64,000 nt of DNA from Novosphingobium meiothermophilum (GTDB taxonomy: Bacteria; Pseudomonadota; Alphaproteobacteria; Sphingomonadales; Sphingomonadaceae). The notes under the pieces were generated by a model, which worked only from the letters and a program-made list of their open reading frames with translations, ran no database searches and was not told the DNA's origin. Below are positions 31,564 through 40,996 of this stretch, one piece after another. The stretch covers positions 902,667 to 966,666 of the forward strand of contig NZ_QGHL01000007.1 in the NCBI RefSeq assembly GCF_003171715.1, given 5' to 3'. How positions within the stretch are numbered: position 1 is the first letter of the stretch; each line of letters begins with the position of its first letter. The translations under genes and the position numbers were made by a program.

Positions 31564-34500
31564 ATCTGGGCATTTCGGGCAGGCTGACCAAAGCGACCAT
31601 TCAGTCGCCGCTGACGCCGCTGCTGCTGCTGGCAGCCATGATCGTCGGGCTTATCGCAACGATCACCATCCCGCGCGAGGAAGAGCCGCAGATCAAGGTG
31701 CCGATGGTGGACATCATGGTCCAGGCGCCGGGCATCTCCGCCTCGCAGGCCGTCGAACTCGTCGCCAAGCCGCTGGAAGCCATCGTCAAGAGCGTGGACG
31801 GCGTGGAGCACGTCTATACCCAGGCGCAGGATCACGGCGTGATGGTGACGGCGCGTTTCCTCGTCGGCTCCAATCCCGAAGATGCAGCCATCCGCATCGG
31901 CGAGAAGATCGAGGCCAACAAGCATCGCATTCCCGCAGGGATCCCCTTCCCGCAGGTCACGGTGCGCGGCATCAACGATGTGCCCATCGTCGTGCTGACG
32001 CTGACACCCAAACCCGGCGCGGCAGGCCAGTGGGACGATCAGGCCCTCGCCGAACTCGCAGGCAAGCTGCGCACAGAGATCGCCAAGGTTGACAATGTCG
32101 GCCTCACCTTCCTCACGGGCGGACAGCGCATGGCGCTGCGCGTGGTGCCCGATCCGGCAAGGCTGGCGCTCTACCGGGTGCCGCTGGGCAACGTGATCGA
32201 GGCGGTCACTCAGGCCAACCGCGCGTTTCCTGCCGGAACCGTGCGCGAAGGCGGGCAGGCGGCGCTCGTCGTCGCAGGCCAGACCCTGCGCGATGCGCAG
32301 GAGCTTTCGGCCCTCACTGTCCGTTCCGTCAGCGGTGCGCCGGTCCTCCTCTCGGACGTGGCGCGCGTTGAGCAGGCCCCGACGCAGGATCAGGCCCGCT
32401 CGTGGCGTTGGGCCAGAGACGCTGACGGCCACTGGGCAATGACCCCGGCCGTCAGCCTTGCCGTTGCCAAGCGCGCAGGCGCAAACGCCGTGACGGTTTC
32501 CGAAAGCGTCGTGCGCCGCGTGGAATCGCTGAAAGGAACGCTGATCCCGGCAGGCGTCGAGGTTTCGGTCACGCGCAATTACGGCGAGACGGCCAACGAA
32601 AAGGCCAACGAGCTGATCTTCCACCTTGCGCTTGCCACTGTCTCGATCGTGGCGCTGATCGGCTTTGCCATCGGCTGGCGCGAGGCGGGCGTGACCGCAA
32701 TCGTCATTCCCACCACGATCATGCTGACGATGTTCGCCTCGAACGTGATGGGCTTCACCATCAACCGCGTCAGCCTCTTCGCGCTGATCTTCTCGATCGG
32801 CATCCTCGTCGACGATGCCATCGTCATGATCGAGAACATCGCCCGCCACTGGGCCATGGACGATGTCGGCAAGGAAGGCGGACGCGACCGCATTCAGGCC
32901 GCGATCGAGGCCGTTGCCGAAGTGGGCAACCCCACCGTGATCGCTACGCTCACGGTCGTGGCGGCCCTGCTGCCGATGCTTTTCGTATCGGGTCTGATGG
33001 GGCCATACATGGCGCCTATCCCGATCAATGCCTCGGCGGCCATGATCTTCTCGTTCTTCGTCGCCGTCATCATCGCGCCGTGGCTCATGATCCGCTTTGC
33101 CCGCAAGGCGCTTGCCCATGGCCATCATGGACACGACGAACAGGGCGGCAAGCTGGGCGCGCTTTATCGGCAATGGGCCGTTAAGGTCATCGCCACGAAA
33201 GAAGGCGCCAAGCGCTTCCTGATCGGCGTGGGTGTGGCAACGCTGCTGGCGTGCTCGATGTTCTATTTCAAGGCAGTGACGGTCAAGCTGCTGCCCTTCG
33301 ACAACAAGAGCGAAGTGCAGCTTGTCGCCGACCTTCCCGAAGGCACCAGCCTCGAAGAGACCGCGCGCGTTCTGGAACAGACCGCCGCCATCGCCCGCAG
33401 TGTGCCCGAAGTGGTTTCGATGGAAGCCTATGCCGGCACATCGGCCCCGTTCAATTTCAACGGTCTGGTGCGGCACTATTTCCTGCGCAACCAGCCGGAA
33501 ATGGGCGACCTGATGGTCACGCTCCTGCCCAAGGGCGATCGTTCGCGCTCAAGCCACGAAATTGCGGTGGATCTGCGCGAAAAGCTGAAGGGCGTGGCCC
33601 TACCCGCCGGAGGTTCGCTCAAGGTGGTGGAAACGCCACCGGGACCGCCCGTGCTCGCCACGCTGCTTGCGGAAATCTACGGACCGGATGAAGCGACCCG
33701 CCGCAAGACCGCCGAACAGGTCGAGGCGATCTTCCACAAGGTGCCCTTCATCGTCGATGTCGACAACAGCTTCGGCCAGCCCCGTCCCACGCTGCGCCTG
33801 ACTCCCGACAGGGCCAAGCTTGACCAGTATGGCCTGTCAGAACGGCAACTGTTCGACAGCATCGGCGCGCTCATGGGCACGCAGGTCGTGGGCTATGTCC
33901 AGCGCGAGGATGGGCGCGATCCGCTGCCGATCGAGATTGCGCTCGACCAGTCGCAGCGCACCTGGTCTGCCGCGATGGCTGCAACGCCGGTGGCCGTGAC
34001 ACCGGGCGGACAGCTCATCCAGCTTGGCGAACTTGTCACCGCCGAGATGGTTCCGGGAGAACGGGCGCTCTTCCGTCGCGACGGGCGCGGCGCGGCCATG
34101 GTCACGGCTGAACTGGCCGGGCGCTATGAAGCACCGATCTACGGCATGCTGGCGGTCGATGATGCCATCGAATCGTTCGACTGGAAGGCACACGGCCTTG
34201 AAAAGCCCCAGGTGATCCTGAACGGACAGCCTGAGGATGAAAGCCGGACCGCGCTCCTGTGGGATGGGGAATGGGAAATCACGTGGGTGACGTTCCGCGA
34301 TATGGGCGGTGCGTTCATGGTGGCGCTGCTGGGCATCTACGTGCTGGTCGTGGGGCAGTTCCGCAGCTTCACCCTGCCGCTGGTCATTCTCACGCCCGTC
34401 CCGCTCACCCTCATCGGGATCGTGCTGGGGCACATGCTGTTCGGCGCGCCCTTCACGGCAACCTCGATGATCGGCTTCATCGCGCTGGCCGGGATCATCG

Positions 34501-34790
34501 TGCGCAACTCGATCCTGCTGGTGGATTTCATCCGCCACACCCGCACCGCCGACAAGAGCCTGCGCGACACCCTGCTCGAAGCCGGGATGATCCGCTTCAA
34601 GCCGATCGTGCTGACGGCGGCCGCCGCGATGATCGGTGCGGCCGTCATCCTGACCGACCCGATCTTTCAGGGTCTGGCCATTTCGCTGCTGTTCGGCCTT
34701 GCCTCCTCCACCCTGCTGACCGTCCTGGTCATCCCGGCGATCTACATCGTGCTGCGCGATGATGGGCGTCCGTTCGCGGAGAAGGGCTGA
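31560..34790 (+). CDS. RND-family efflux transporter, inner-membrane permease
   Basis: A 1076-residue RND pump with two repeats, twelve expected membrane helices and two large periplasmic loops. The proton-relay motif GILVDDAIVMIENIAR lies in the first helix bundle; MIGFIALAGIIVRNSILLVDF marks the second. Unlike typical AcrB it is linked to sulfide-oxidation genes and a persulfide-sensing repressor, so the cargo may be a sulfur compound or an electrophile. Overlaps on both sides (ATGA with the adaptor gene, TGATG with arsR) show operon structure. Confidence 0.9.
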   Translation: MNLGISGRLTKATIQSPLTPLLLLAAMIVGLIATITIPREEEPQIKVPMVDIMVQAPGISASQAVELVAKPLEAIVKSVDGVEHVYTQAQDHGVMVTARFLVGSNPEDAAIRIGEKIEANKHRIPAGIPFPQVTVRGINDVPIVVLTLTPKPGAAGQWDDQALAELAGKLRTEIAKVDNVGLTFLTGGQRMALRVVPDPARLALYRVPLGNVIEAVTQANRAFPAGTVREGGQAALVVAGQTLRDAQELSALTVRSVSGAPVLLSDVARVEQAPTQDQARSWRWARDADGHWAMTPAVSLAVAKRAGANAVTVSESVVRRVESLKGTLIPAGVEVSVTRNYGETANEKANELIFHLALATVSIVALIGFAIGWREAGVTAIVIPTTIMLTMFASNVMGFTINRVSLFALIFSIGILVDDAIVMIENIARHWAMDDVGKEGGRDRIQAAIEAVAEVGNPTVIATLTVVAALLPMLFVSGLMGPYMAPIPINASAAMIFSFFVAVIIAPWLMIRFARKALAHGHHGHDEQGGKLGALYRQWAVKVIATKEGAKRFLIGVGVATLLACSMFYFKAVTVKLLPFDNKSEVQLVADLPEGTSLEETARVLEQTAAIARSVPEVVSMEAYAGTSAPFNFNGLVRHYFLRNQPEMGDLMVTLLPKGDRSRSSHEIAVDLREKLKGVALPAGGSLKVVETPPGPPVLATLLAEIYGPDEATRRKTAEQVEAIFHKVPFIVDVDNSFGQPRPTLRLTPDRAKLDQYGLSERQLFDSIGALMGTQVVGYVQREDGRDPLPIEIALDQSQRTWSAAMAATPVAVTPGGQLIQLGELVTAEMVPGERALFRRDGRGAAMVTAELAGRYEAPIYGMLAVDDAIESFDWKAHGLEKPQVILNGQPEDESRTALLWDGEWEITWVTFRDMGGAFMVALLGIYVLVVGQFRSFTLPLVILTPVPLTLIGIVLGHMLFGAPFTATSMIGFIALAGIIVRNSILLVDFIRHTRTADKSLRDTLLEAGMIRFKPIVLTAAAAMIGAAVILTDPIFQGLAISLLFGLASSTLLTVLVIPAIYIVLRDDGRPFAEKG

Positions 34791-35101
34791 TGGCCCCGGC
34801 CGATCTTTCCCAGCTCAAGGCCAATGCCGGACGCATGGCCAGCCGCCTAAAGCTGATGAGCCATCCCGAACGGCTGATGATGCTGTGCCGGATGGATGAA
34901 GGGGAAGTATCGGTCAACGGGCTGGTCGAGTTGTCGGGCCTTTCGCAGTCGTCGGTATCGCAGCATCTGGCCATGCTGCGCGAAGAGGGCGTGGTGAGCA
35001 TCCGGGGAGAGGCGCAGACCCGCTTCTACAGCTTGCGCGATCCGGTGGTGCGCGGAATCATCCACGCCCTGTGCGAAATCTGCGGAGACAACCATGCCTG
35101 A
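34790..35101 (+). CDS. ArsR-family repressor, BigR/SqrR-like persulfide sensor
   Basis: A 103-residue winged HTH protein (GLVELSGLSQSSVSQHLAML). Cysteines at 33 (MLCRM), 95 and 98 (ALCEICGD) match the two-position cysteine switch known in BigR, YgaV and SqrR, where a polysulfide bridge relieves repression; metal-site patterns of ArsR/SmtB are absent. It starts one base inside the pump stop and overlaps the thioredoxin gene by eight bases. It probably acts on the overlapping divergent promoters near 30.04-30.07 kb. Confidence 0.88.
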   Translation: MAPADLSQLKANAGRMASRLKLMSHPERLMMLCRMDEGEVSVNGLVELSGLSQSSVSQHLAMLREEGVVSIRGEAQTRFYSLRDPVVRGIIHALCEICGDNHA

Positions 35102-35555
35102 TGCTGCACACGCAGAAAGCGTCATCATTGCCTGCCCTTCCTGCGCGGCAAGGAACCGCGTGCCCAAGACGCGGCTTACTGCCGGTGGCACCTGCGGCAA
35201 GTGCGGCGCGCCGATCTTTGCAGGTCATCCCGTCGTGCTTGATGCCGCAAACTTCGATGCCCATGCCGCGAAAAGCGACCTGCCCCTGCTGATCGATTTC
35301 TGGGCCTCGTGGTGCGGGCCGTGCCGCCAGATGGCCCCGGCCATCGATGCTGCGGCCCGGATGCTTGAACCGCAGGTCCGGCTCGGCAAGCTGGATACCG
35401 AGGCACAGCAAGCCATCGCCGCGCGCTTCGGCATCCGCTCCATCCCTACTCTTGTGCTGGTGCACAAGGGCCGCGAGATCGCGCGGCAATCGGGCGCAAT
35501 GCCCGCCAATGCCATCGTTGACTGGACCCGGCGAAGCCTGGCGGCGGGAGGCTGA
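35094..35555 (+). CDS. trxC: Thioredoxin 2 (zinc-ribbon type)
   Basis: A 153-residue TrxC-type protein. The N-terminal zinc ribbon has CPSC (14-17) and CGKC (34-37), followed by a thioredoxin fold with WCGPC (Cys74, Cys77) and the cis-proline segment RSIPTLVL. In this operon it probably reduces persulfides or polysulfides. The start overlaps the arsR end. Confidence 0.9.
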   Translation: MPDAAHAESVIIACPSCAARNRVPKTRLTAGGTCGKCGAPIFAGHPVVLDAANFDAHAAKSDLPLLIDFWASWCGPCRQMAPAIDAAARMLEPQVRLGKLDTEAQQAIAARFGIRSIPTLVLVHKGREIARQSGAMPANAIVDWTRRSLAAGG

Positions 35556-35610
35556 ACGCCGGGCATTGCACACCATGGCGTTATCCTTGTGGTGGTGGTA
35601 ACGCTTTGCC

Positions 35611-36741
35611 ATGACGGCAAAGTTCACATCGCTGCTGACCACCGTTTGCGCTGTAAAGGCGCTTGCCTGCACAGCTCCGGCCTGCGCGCATGAATGGACG
35701 ACGTCCGAAGCACGTATCCTTCGGCAGTTCGCTGCGGCCGCGCCCGAAGATGCGCTGCCCGTGCCCGACATGCGGGCGCTTGATGCGGCCTTGCCCGGCG
35801 GTCCGGGGCCGGCTCTGGATGCGGCGGCAACCGATCTGGCCTTGCGCCTTGCAAGGCTGCACCTGCTGGGCGCGGCATCGGCACAGCAGAAGGCTGGATG
35901 GCGGATTGCCGATACCGATCAGGATACCGATGTGGCGGGCTGGCTCGAACGGTCGCTTGCCGGCGGAAGCCTTGCCACTTTCCTAGTCGCAGTCCGTCCG
36001 GCGCATCCCGATTATGCTGCCCTGCGCGCAGCCTATGCCCGCGAAACCGATCCTGAACGCCGGGATGTCATCGCGCTGAACATGGAACGCTGGCGCTGGC
36101 TTCCGCGCACGCTGGGCGAAAGCTACGTGCTGGTCAACATCCCCACGTTCGAGGCGCGGCTCTGGCGTGATGGCAAGCCTGCCGGAAGCTGGCCGGTGAT
36201 CGTCGGCAAGCCATCAACCCCCACCCCGATCTTCTCGGCCATGATAACCGGGGTGAACCTCAATCCGTGGTGGAACATTCCGGCCAGCATCGAACGCGAG
36301 AAGCGCGGCCGCTTTCCGGCAAGTCAGGGTTATGTGCGGGTCGGAGGGCAATGGCGGCAGAAGCCGGGTCCGAACAATGCCCTGGGCCAGATGAAGCTGG
36401 TCATGCCCAATCCCTACAGTGTGTACATGCACGATACCCCGGCGAGGAACCTTTTCGCAAACCAGACACGCGCCTACAGCCATGGCTGCATCCGCACTGG
36501 CGATGCCATCGGCTTTGCCGCCACGCTGCTGGAAGGCAGCAAGAGCCGCGAGGATATCGACGCGGTAGTGCAGGCGCGGACCACGGTCACGTTCAATCTT
36601 GCCCGGCCGCTTCCGGTCTATGTTGCCTATTTCACCGCGACACCGGCAACCGATGGCACCGTGACCATCAGCCCCGACCTTTACGGGCGGGATGCCAAGT
36701 CCGGTTTCACACCGCCTCCCAACGGACCGTGCGGTGCCTGA
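35611..36741 (+). CDS. L,D-transpeptidase (YcbB/LdtD-like)
   Basis: A 376-residue exported protein with a signal-like N-terminus ending near ACAHE, a YcbB-type scaffold (ERWRWLPRTLGESYVLVNIP) and a YkuD domain with HDTPARNLF and SHGCIRTGDA, giving the catalytic Cys. It would make 3-3 peptidoglycan cross-links in the periplasm. It lacks the large N-terminal extension of E. coli YcbB. It lies 55 bp after trxC and is probably a separate function. Confidence 0.88.
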   Translation: MTAKFTSLLTTVCAVKALACTAPACAHEWTTSEARILRQFAAAAPEDALPVPDMRALDAALPGGPGPALDAAATDLALRLARLHLLGAASAQQKAGWRIADTDQDTDVAGWLERSLAGGSLATFLVAVRPAHPDYAALRAAYARETDPERRDVIALNMERWRWLPRTLGESYVLVNIPTFEARLWRDGKPAGSWPVIVGKPSTPTPIFSAMITGVNLNPWWNIPASIEREKRGRFPASQGYVRVGGQWRQKPGPNNALGQMKLVMPNPYSVYMHDTPARNLFANQTRAYSHGCIRTGDAIGFAATLLEGSKSREDIDAVVQARTTVTFNLARPLPVYVAYFTATPATDGTVTISPDLYGRDAKSGFTPPPNGPCGA

Positions 36742-36802
36742 AAGCCCCCACATCCCATCGTGCGGCTGACCTACAGGCCGGGCTGACCGCGCCGCTGACT
36801 CG

Positions 36803-37267
36803 TCAGAAGCGCGTGGCCCACCATGCTTCCATCATCGGGCGCAGTTCGCGGCCGACCAGTTCGATCACCGGCCCGCCATCGCGCACAAGATAGGCCATGC
36901 TGCCATGACGGTGGCGCGGCGATGCCCCGGCCACCAGGAGACGCCACCCCTGAGCGCATAGGTGTTCCACGCCATCGCCCACATTATCGACCCAGACGCC
37001 GATGTGCGAACGGTCGATTGCGCGCAGGCTGTCATAGGGCGTGCCGGGCATGGCCTCGACCAGTTCAAGCCGCAAAGGGCCTGAGCGGGCATAGGCCACC
37101 TTCAGCCGGGCTTCGCCGCGACCTGCTTCGGGCGTCCAGACGGGCAAGGGATCGAAGGCGCGGACCTCGCTCCATTCGGTGCCGCTGGCCACGCCGATCT
37201 GCGCCATCGCTGCGGCAATATCATCCACGATGAGCCCGTGATGGAAAATGTCAGAGAGAATATCCAC
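36803..37267 (-). CDS. VOC/glyoxalase-family protein
   Basis: A 154-residue protein with two beta-alpha-beta-beta-beta units: FHHGLIVDDIAAAM at the start and RSHIGVWVDNVGDGVEHL in the second half, typical of vicinal-oxygen-chelate proteins with possible metal-binding His and Glu (VIELV). The start is GTG 37267 with a GGAGGAC ribosome site. It is divergent from the Rieske/SDR operon, so it may belong to the island. The substrate is unknown. Confidence 0.8.
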   Translation of the reverse strand: MDILSDIFHHGLIVDDIAAAMAQIGVASGTEWSEVRAFDPLPVWTPEAGRGEARLKVAYARSGPLRLELVEAMPGTPYDSLRAIDRSHIGVWVDNVGDGVEHLCAQGWRLLVAGASPRHRHGSMAYLVRDGGPVIELVGRELRPMMEAWWATRF

Positions 37268-37474
37268 GCCGTCCTCCAGCCTGCCTCACCCATGCCTGCG
37301 CTGCGTCGCGCTGCCATTGCGCGCCACCTTGCACGAGCATCCGCAACGAACAAGCGGGAATCACACCTGACGCCAAATTGCGCAGCAAGGCTTCTGGCTG
37401 CACCACCCTCAATAAATTACTGTTTATACGAGATAACTTTGCCCCCTTGCAACTCGTCCGCGCGTCATTTACAA

Positions 37475-37488
37475 GCATACATGACTGT
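37475..37488. promoter_or_regulatory. Shared island operator, copy 1
   Basis: GCATACATGACTGT fits RCA-N8-TGT and is followed by a T/A tract (TTTATTTTTATAA). A possible -10, TATAAC, lies at 37497-37502. It is 42 bp before the Rieske start. Residues 37472-37488 align closely with the 60.4-kb copy: CAAGCA, then ACATG, then TGTTTT are shared. Confidence 0.6.
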
Positions 37489-37530
37489 TTTATTTTTATA
37501 ACGACAAGCCGATGGCGGAAGAGGGACAAC

Positions 37531-38757
37531 ATGCTTGATCTGGCCGCAAACCCCGGACACGAAGAAGACCTTGCCCGCATGGAGTGGGAGCGGGACCGCA
37601 AGGATCCGCCCGAAGGCTTCCCTGCCCTACCCACCATTCCCGCCGCGCGCTATGTCGATCCCGATTTCCTTGAGCTGGAACGGCAGGCCATGTGGAACAA
37701 GGCATGGCTTTATGCCGGGCATACCGATCAGTTGCCCGAACCCGGCTCGTGGTTCCTCACCCGCAACACGGGCACTCCGATCGTGGTCTGCCGCACACTG
37801 TCGGGCGAAGTGAAGGCGTTCTACAACACCTGCAAGCATCGCGGTGCGCCGCTGGTCAAGGAAGATGCGGGCACCTCGCGGGGCTTCGTCTGCGGCTACC
37901 ACGGCTGGAGCTACACGCTCGACGGAAAGCTTACCGCGGTGCGTGACAGGCGCGATTTTCCCGATTTCGACATGGCATGCCATTCGCTTTCGGCGGTGCG
38001 CTGCGAATTGCTTGGCTCGCTTATCTTCCTCAACTGCGATCCCGATGCCCAGCCGCTGATCGAACATATCGGTCCGATGGCAGCCCAGCTTGAGGAATTG
38101 CAGCTTGAAACACTCCGGCTGGTCGACAGCCGCAGCTACGAGGTGGACTGCAACGTCAAGGTGCTGCTCGACGCCTTCCTTGAGGTCTATCACCTCAAGT
38201 CCATCCACGAAAACACCGTGGACCGCTTCCTCGATCACCGCGCAATGATCGTCACGCTCTGGCCCAATGGCCACAGCCGCATGGTCACGCCCAATCGCCG
38301 CCCGGACTGGGTTGACCCTGGCACCAAGGGGATGCCGGAAATCCCCACCGTTTCCGAGTTCACCGCCAAGAACAACATCAGCTATCACATCTATCCCAAC
38401 TTCGTGATGCCGCCTGCGCCTACCGGCATTCCGCTGCTTCAGTTCTGGCCGCTGGGAACGCGCCGCACGCGCGTGGTCTCAAGCTGGGTCGCGCCCGATC
38501 ATGATCCGGCCAACCCTCACCCCCTGTGGGAAACGCGCATCAAGAACTGGGAGCGCATCCTTTACGAAGATCTGCAATTTGCTCCGCAGATTCAGGAATC
38601 AGTTGAAGGTCCGGGCTTTTCGGGGATGTCGCTCAACTATCAGGAACGGCGCATCTATCACTGGCATGAAGAGCTGGATCGCCGCATCGGCATCGACAAG
38701 GTGCCCGAAGCCATGCGGGTCAAGCCCGTCCTCGCGCCCTTCGTGAAGCACGACTGA
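37531..38757 (+). CDS. Rieske [2Fe-2S] aromatic ring-hydroxylating oxygenase, alpha subunit (1)
   Basis: A 408-residue oxygenase. The Rieske cluster is bound by CKHRG (Cys101, His103) and CGYHGWSY (Cys121, His124); mononuclear iron ligands are in DAFLEVYHLKSIHEN (Asp214 bridging, His221, His226). No ferredoxin, reductase or beta subunit is adjacent, so electrons must come from elsewhere. ATG 37531 follows GAGGGA; the frame extends upstream through the operator and is not used. It is first in the operon with SDR, thioesterase and MaoC genes. Confidence 0.92.
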   Translation: MLDLAANPGHEEDLARMEWERDRKDPPEGFPALPTIPAARYVDPDFLELERQAMWNKAWLYAGHTDQLPEPGSWFLTRNTGTPIVVCRTLSGEVKAFYNTCKHRGAPLVKEDAGTSRGFVCGYHGWSYTLDGKLTAVRDRRDFPDFDMACHSLSAVRCELLGSLIFLNCDPDAQPLIEHIGPMAAQLEELQLETLRLVDSRSYEVDCNVKVLLDAFLEVYHLKSIHENTVDRFLDHRAMIVTLWPNGHSRMVTPNRRPDWVDPGTKGMPEIPTVSEFTAKNNISYHIYPNFVMPPAPTGIPLLQFWPLGTRRTRVVSSWVAPDHDPANPHPLWETRIKNWERILYEDLQFAPQIQESVEGPGFSGMSLNYQERRIYHWHEELDRRIGIDKVPEAMRVKPVLAPFVKHD

Positions 38758-38760
38758 CGC

Positions 38761-39564
38761 ATGGCGGACCTTGTCGGCAAGGTTGCCATTGTCCTTGGCG
38801 CTGCAAACCGGAACAACATGGCGCAGGTCATCGCGCGCCGTCTGGCGGCCGATGGTGCTAAAGTGGTCGTCGCCGGGCGCGCGCCGGAAGCGCTTGAGGA
38901 ACTGGCGGCCGAAATCGGCGGCCATGCTGTAAGCCATTGCGACATCACCAGCGAGGATGATCTCGCCCGGCTGGCCAATGCCGCGAAGGATCGCTTTGGC
39001 GGTCTCGATATCGCTGTCAACGCCACAGGATGGGGCCTGCTCAAGCCGTTTCTCGATACCACGCGCGAAGAAATCGAGCGCATGGTGGCCTTGCAGCTTA
39101 CCGGGGCGATGCTGTTCTATCAGGCCATGCTGCGGGTGATGCGCGATGGCGGATCGCTGATCCAGATCTCGTCGGCCACCGCTTCGATCATGCTTGAGGA
39201 TCACGCCGCCTACATGGGCACCAAGGCCGGCGCCGATCACATCATCCGCTGCGTCGCCAACGAGTTCGGCAAGCGCGGCATCCGGGCCAACTCGGTCGCC
39301 CCCGGTTTCACCGCCACACCGATGACCGGAAAGGCCAGCGCCACGCCCGGCCTGATCGAGGCGTTTGCCGCCGAATACCCGCTGGGCCGCGTCGGCACGA
39401 GCGAGGACGTGGCCGAAGCCGTGGCGTGGCTCGCCAGCGATGCCTGCTTCATGACCGGTCAGGTGCTTCAGGTAAACGGCGGGCTGACCTTGCGCCGCAA
39501 TCCCACCAACGCCGAAATCGGTGCGTCCGTCCGGGCCGCGCGCAAGGCTGCGGCCGCCCGGTGA
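38761..39564 (+). CDS. Short-chain dehydrogenase/reductase
   Basis: A 267-residue SDR with catalytic Ser in ISSATAS and Tyr/Lys in AAYMGTKAG. The nucleotide loop is atypical (LGAANRNNMA in place of TGxxxGxG), nearer the enoyl-reductase-like subgroup. The C-terminal DACFMTGQVLQVNGG is standard. It starts 3 bp after the Rieske gene. The likely role is oxidation or reduction of a ring or CoA-thioester intermediate; the substrate is unknown. Confidence 0.9.
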   Translation: MADLVGKVAIVLGAANRNNMAQVIARRLAADGAKVVVAGRAPEALEELAAEIGGHAVSHCDITSEDDLARLANAAKDRFGGLDIAVNATGWGLLKPFLDTTREEIERMVALQLTGAMLFYQAMLRVMRDGGSLIQISSATASIMLEDHAAYMGTKAGADHIIRCVANEFGKRGIRANSVAPGFTATPMTGKASATPGLIEAFAAEYPLGRVGTSEDVAEAVAWLASDACFMTGQVLQVNGGLTLRRNPTNAEIGASVRAARKAAAAR

Positions 39565-40484
39565 CGGCTCAAGTGACCGCTCCTGTTCAGCTGCCGCCCT
39601 TCCCCGACGATCCCGATCTTGAGCGTGAGGCCCTGTTCCGCTTTGACGTGACCGGACCGGACCGCTTTCGTTCACCCCCTTTGCCCAGCGGCCTGCTGCG
39701 GCTCTATGGCGGAATGATCGTGGCGCAGGCGCTCGAAGCCATGCGGCTGACGGTTCCGGCGGAAAAGGATGTGCACGCCCTGCACCTGTTCTACCAGCGC
39801 GCCGGGATGACCGACCGACCGCTCGATTTCGCGGTGGAGCGCGATACCGATGGCCGCAGCTTCGCCCAACGACGCGTGGCCGTGACGCAAGATGGCACGC
39901 CCGTCGCCTATGCCATGGGATCGTTTCAGGTGGCAGAGGCAGGGGCATCGCAGCAGGAAGCCATGCCCGATGTTCCCGGCCCCGATGGCCTTGAACCGCT
40001 GCCCTCGATCCTTGCCCGCAGGCTGGAGGATGTGCCCGCGCGGCATCGCCCGTTCTGGTGCCGCCGCCAGCAGTTCGAATGGCGGCCCGTCGAGGATTTC
40101 GTCATCGGCGATGCTGCGCCCCGCCCTGCCCGGCGCCACTTCTGGCTGCGGGCGAATGCGCGCGTTGAAGGACCGCTTCATGTTCACCAGCGCCTTCTGG
40201 CCTATGCCAGCGATACCCATATCATGCAGACCGGCCTGCGCCCCCTCGGCATTGCCTGGACCGACGATCACCTTCAGACTTCCAGTCTCGATCATGCGAT
40301 CTGGTTTCACAATCCGTTCCGCATCGACGATTGGCTGCTCTACGCGCTCGACAGCCCGGTTGCATCGGGCGCACGGGTAATGGGCACGGGCATGCTGTTC
40401 ACGCGTGATGGCACGCTTGTGGCAACGGTTGCCCAGCAGGGCCTGGCACGGATTCTGGAAAGCCGCCGCGAAGGAAAGATATGA
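39561..40484 (+). CDS. Acyl-CoA thioesterase II-like (TesB double hot-dog)
   Basis: A 307-residue double hot-dog protein with LYGGMIVAQALEAM in the first half and SLDHAIWFHNPFRIDDWLLY in the second, which holds the TesB Asp. It starts with GTG 39561, overlapping the SDR stop by four bases. It hydrolyses acyl-CoA, possibly to release CoA from a dead-end or product in this pathway. Confidence 0.88.
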   Translation: MTAQVTAPVQLPPFPDDPDLEREALFRFDVTGPDRFRSPPLPSGLLRLYGGMIVAQALEAMRLTVPAEKDVHALHLFYQRAGMTDRPLDFAVERDTDGRSFAQRRVAVTQDGTPVAYAMGSFQVAEAGASQQEAMPDVPGPDGLEPLPSILARRLEDVPARHRPFWCRRQQFEWRPVEDFVIGDAAPRPARRHFWLRANARVEGPLHVHQRLLAYASDTHIMQTGLRPLGIAWTDDHLQTSSLDHAIWFHNPFRIDDWLLYALDSPVASGARVMGTGMLFTRDGTLVATVAQQGLARILESRREGKI

Positions 40485-40996
40485 TGGCCCACACCGACCT
40501 TTCGCCGCTCGGCACGCCGTGGCTATGCTTTGACGACCTCAAGGTGGGGGACAAGCGCCGTTCGCATGCGCGGACCGTCACCGAAGAGGAAATCGTCAGC
40601 TTCGCGCGCACTTATGATCCGCAGTGGTTCCACACAGACCCAGAAGCCGCGCGCGCATCGGTGTTCGGACAGGTCGTGGCCAGCGGCATCCATGTGCTGG
40701 CCCTGTGGCGCCAGCTCGATCACACGATCAACAGCGACATCGATTTCGTCTGCGGCGTGGGCTGGGAACACCTGCGGCTCAAGCGCGCGGTGCGTGCGGG
40801 CGATACGATCTACGTGACGAGCGAGATCATCGCGCTCGAACCCTCTCGCAGCGGCAAGGAGCGCGGCACCGCCGTAACCCGCTATGCCGTACTGCTTGAA
40901 GATGGCACCGAATGCGTGACCTTCGAGAGCATCAACCTTGTCTACACGCGCGAGGGGCGCAGCAGGGCGTCGGCAAGCGCATCCGCATCGGCATAG
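40481..40996 (+). CDS. MaoC-like acyl dehydratase
   Basis: A 171-residue hot-dog hydratase: DLKVGDKRRSHARTVTEEEI, then FARTYDPQWFHTDPEAA (active Asp/His region) and FGQVVASGIHVLAL. ATG overlaps the thioesterase stop. The C-terminus ends in an Ala-Ser repeat (ASASASASA), encoded where it overlaps the convergent azoreductase gene by 55 bases, so this tail is probably unstructured. Confidence 0.88.
   Translation: MMAHTDLSPLGTPWLCFDDLKVGDKRRSHARTVTEEEIVSFARTYDPQWFHTDPEAARASVFGQVVASGIHVLALWRQLDHTINSDIDFVCGVGWEHLRLKRAVRAGDTIYVTSEIIALEPSRSGKERGTAVTRYAVLLEDGTECVTFESINLVYTREGRSRASASASASA

Noticed and set aside
31383..33476. 697-codon minus-strand frame opposite the RND pump
   Set aside because: It is a mirror frame of the pump gene, Asp/His/Arg-rich and without recognisable motifs.
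40966..40996. Hexanucleotide-like repeat giving an Ala-Ser tail on the MaoC protein
   Set aside because: It lies in the convergent overlap with the azoreductase gene, whose ADADALADAL helix it encodes in the other direction; it is too short to be a functional repeat.
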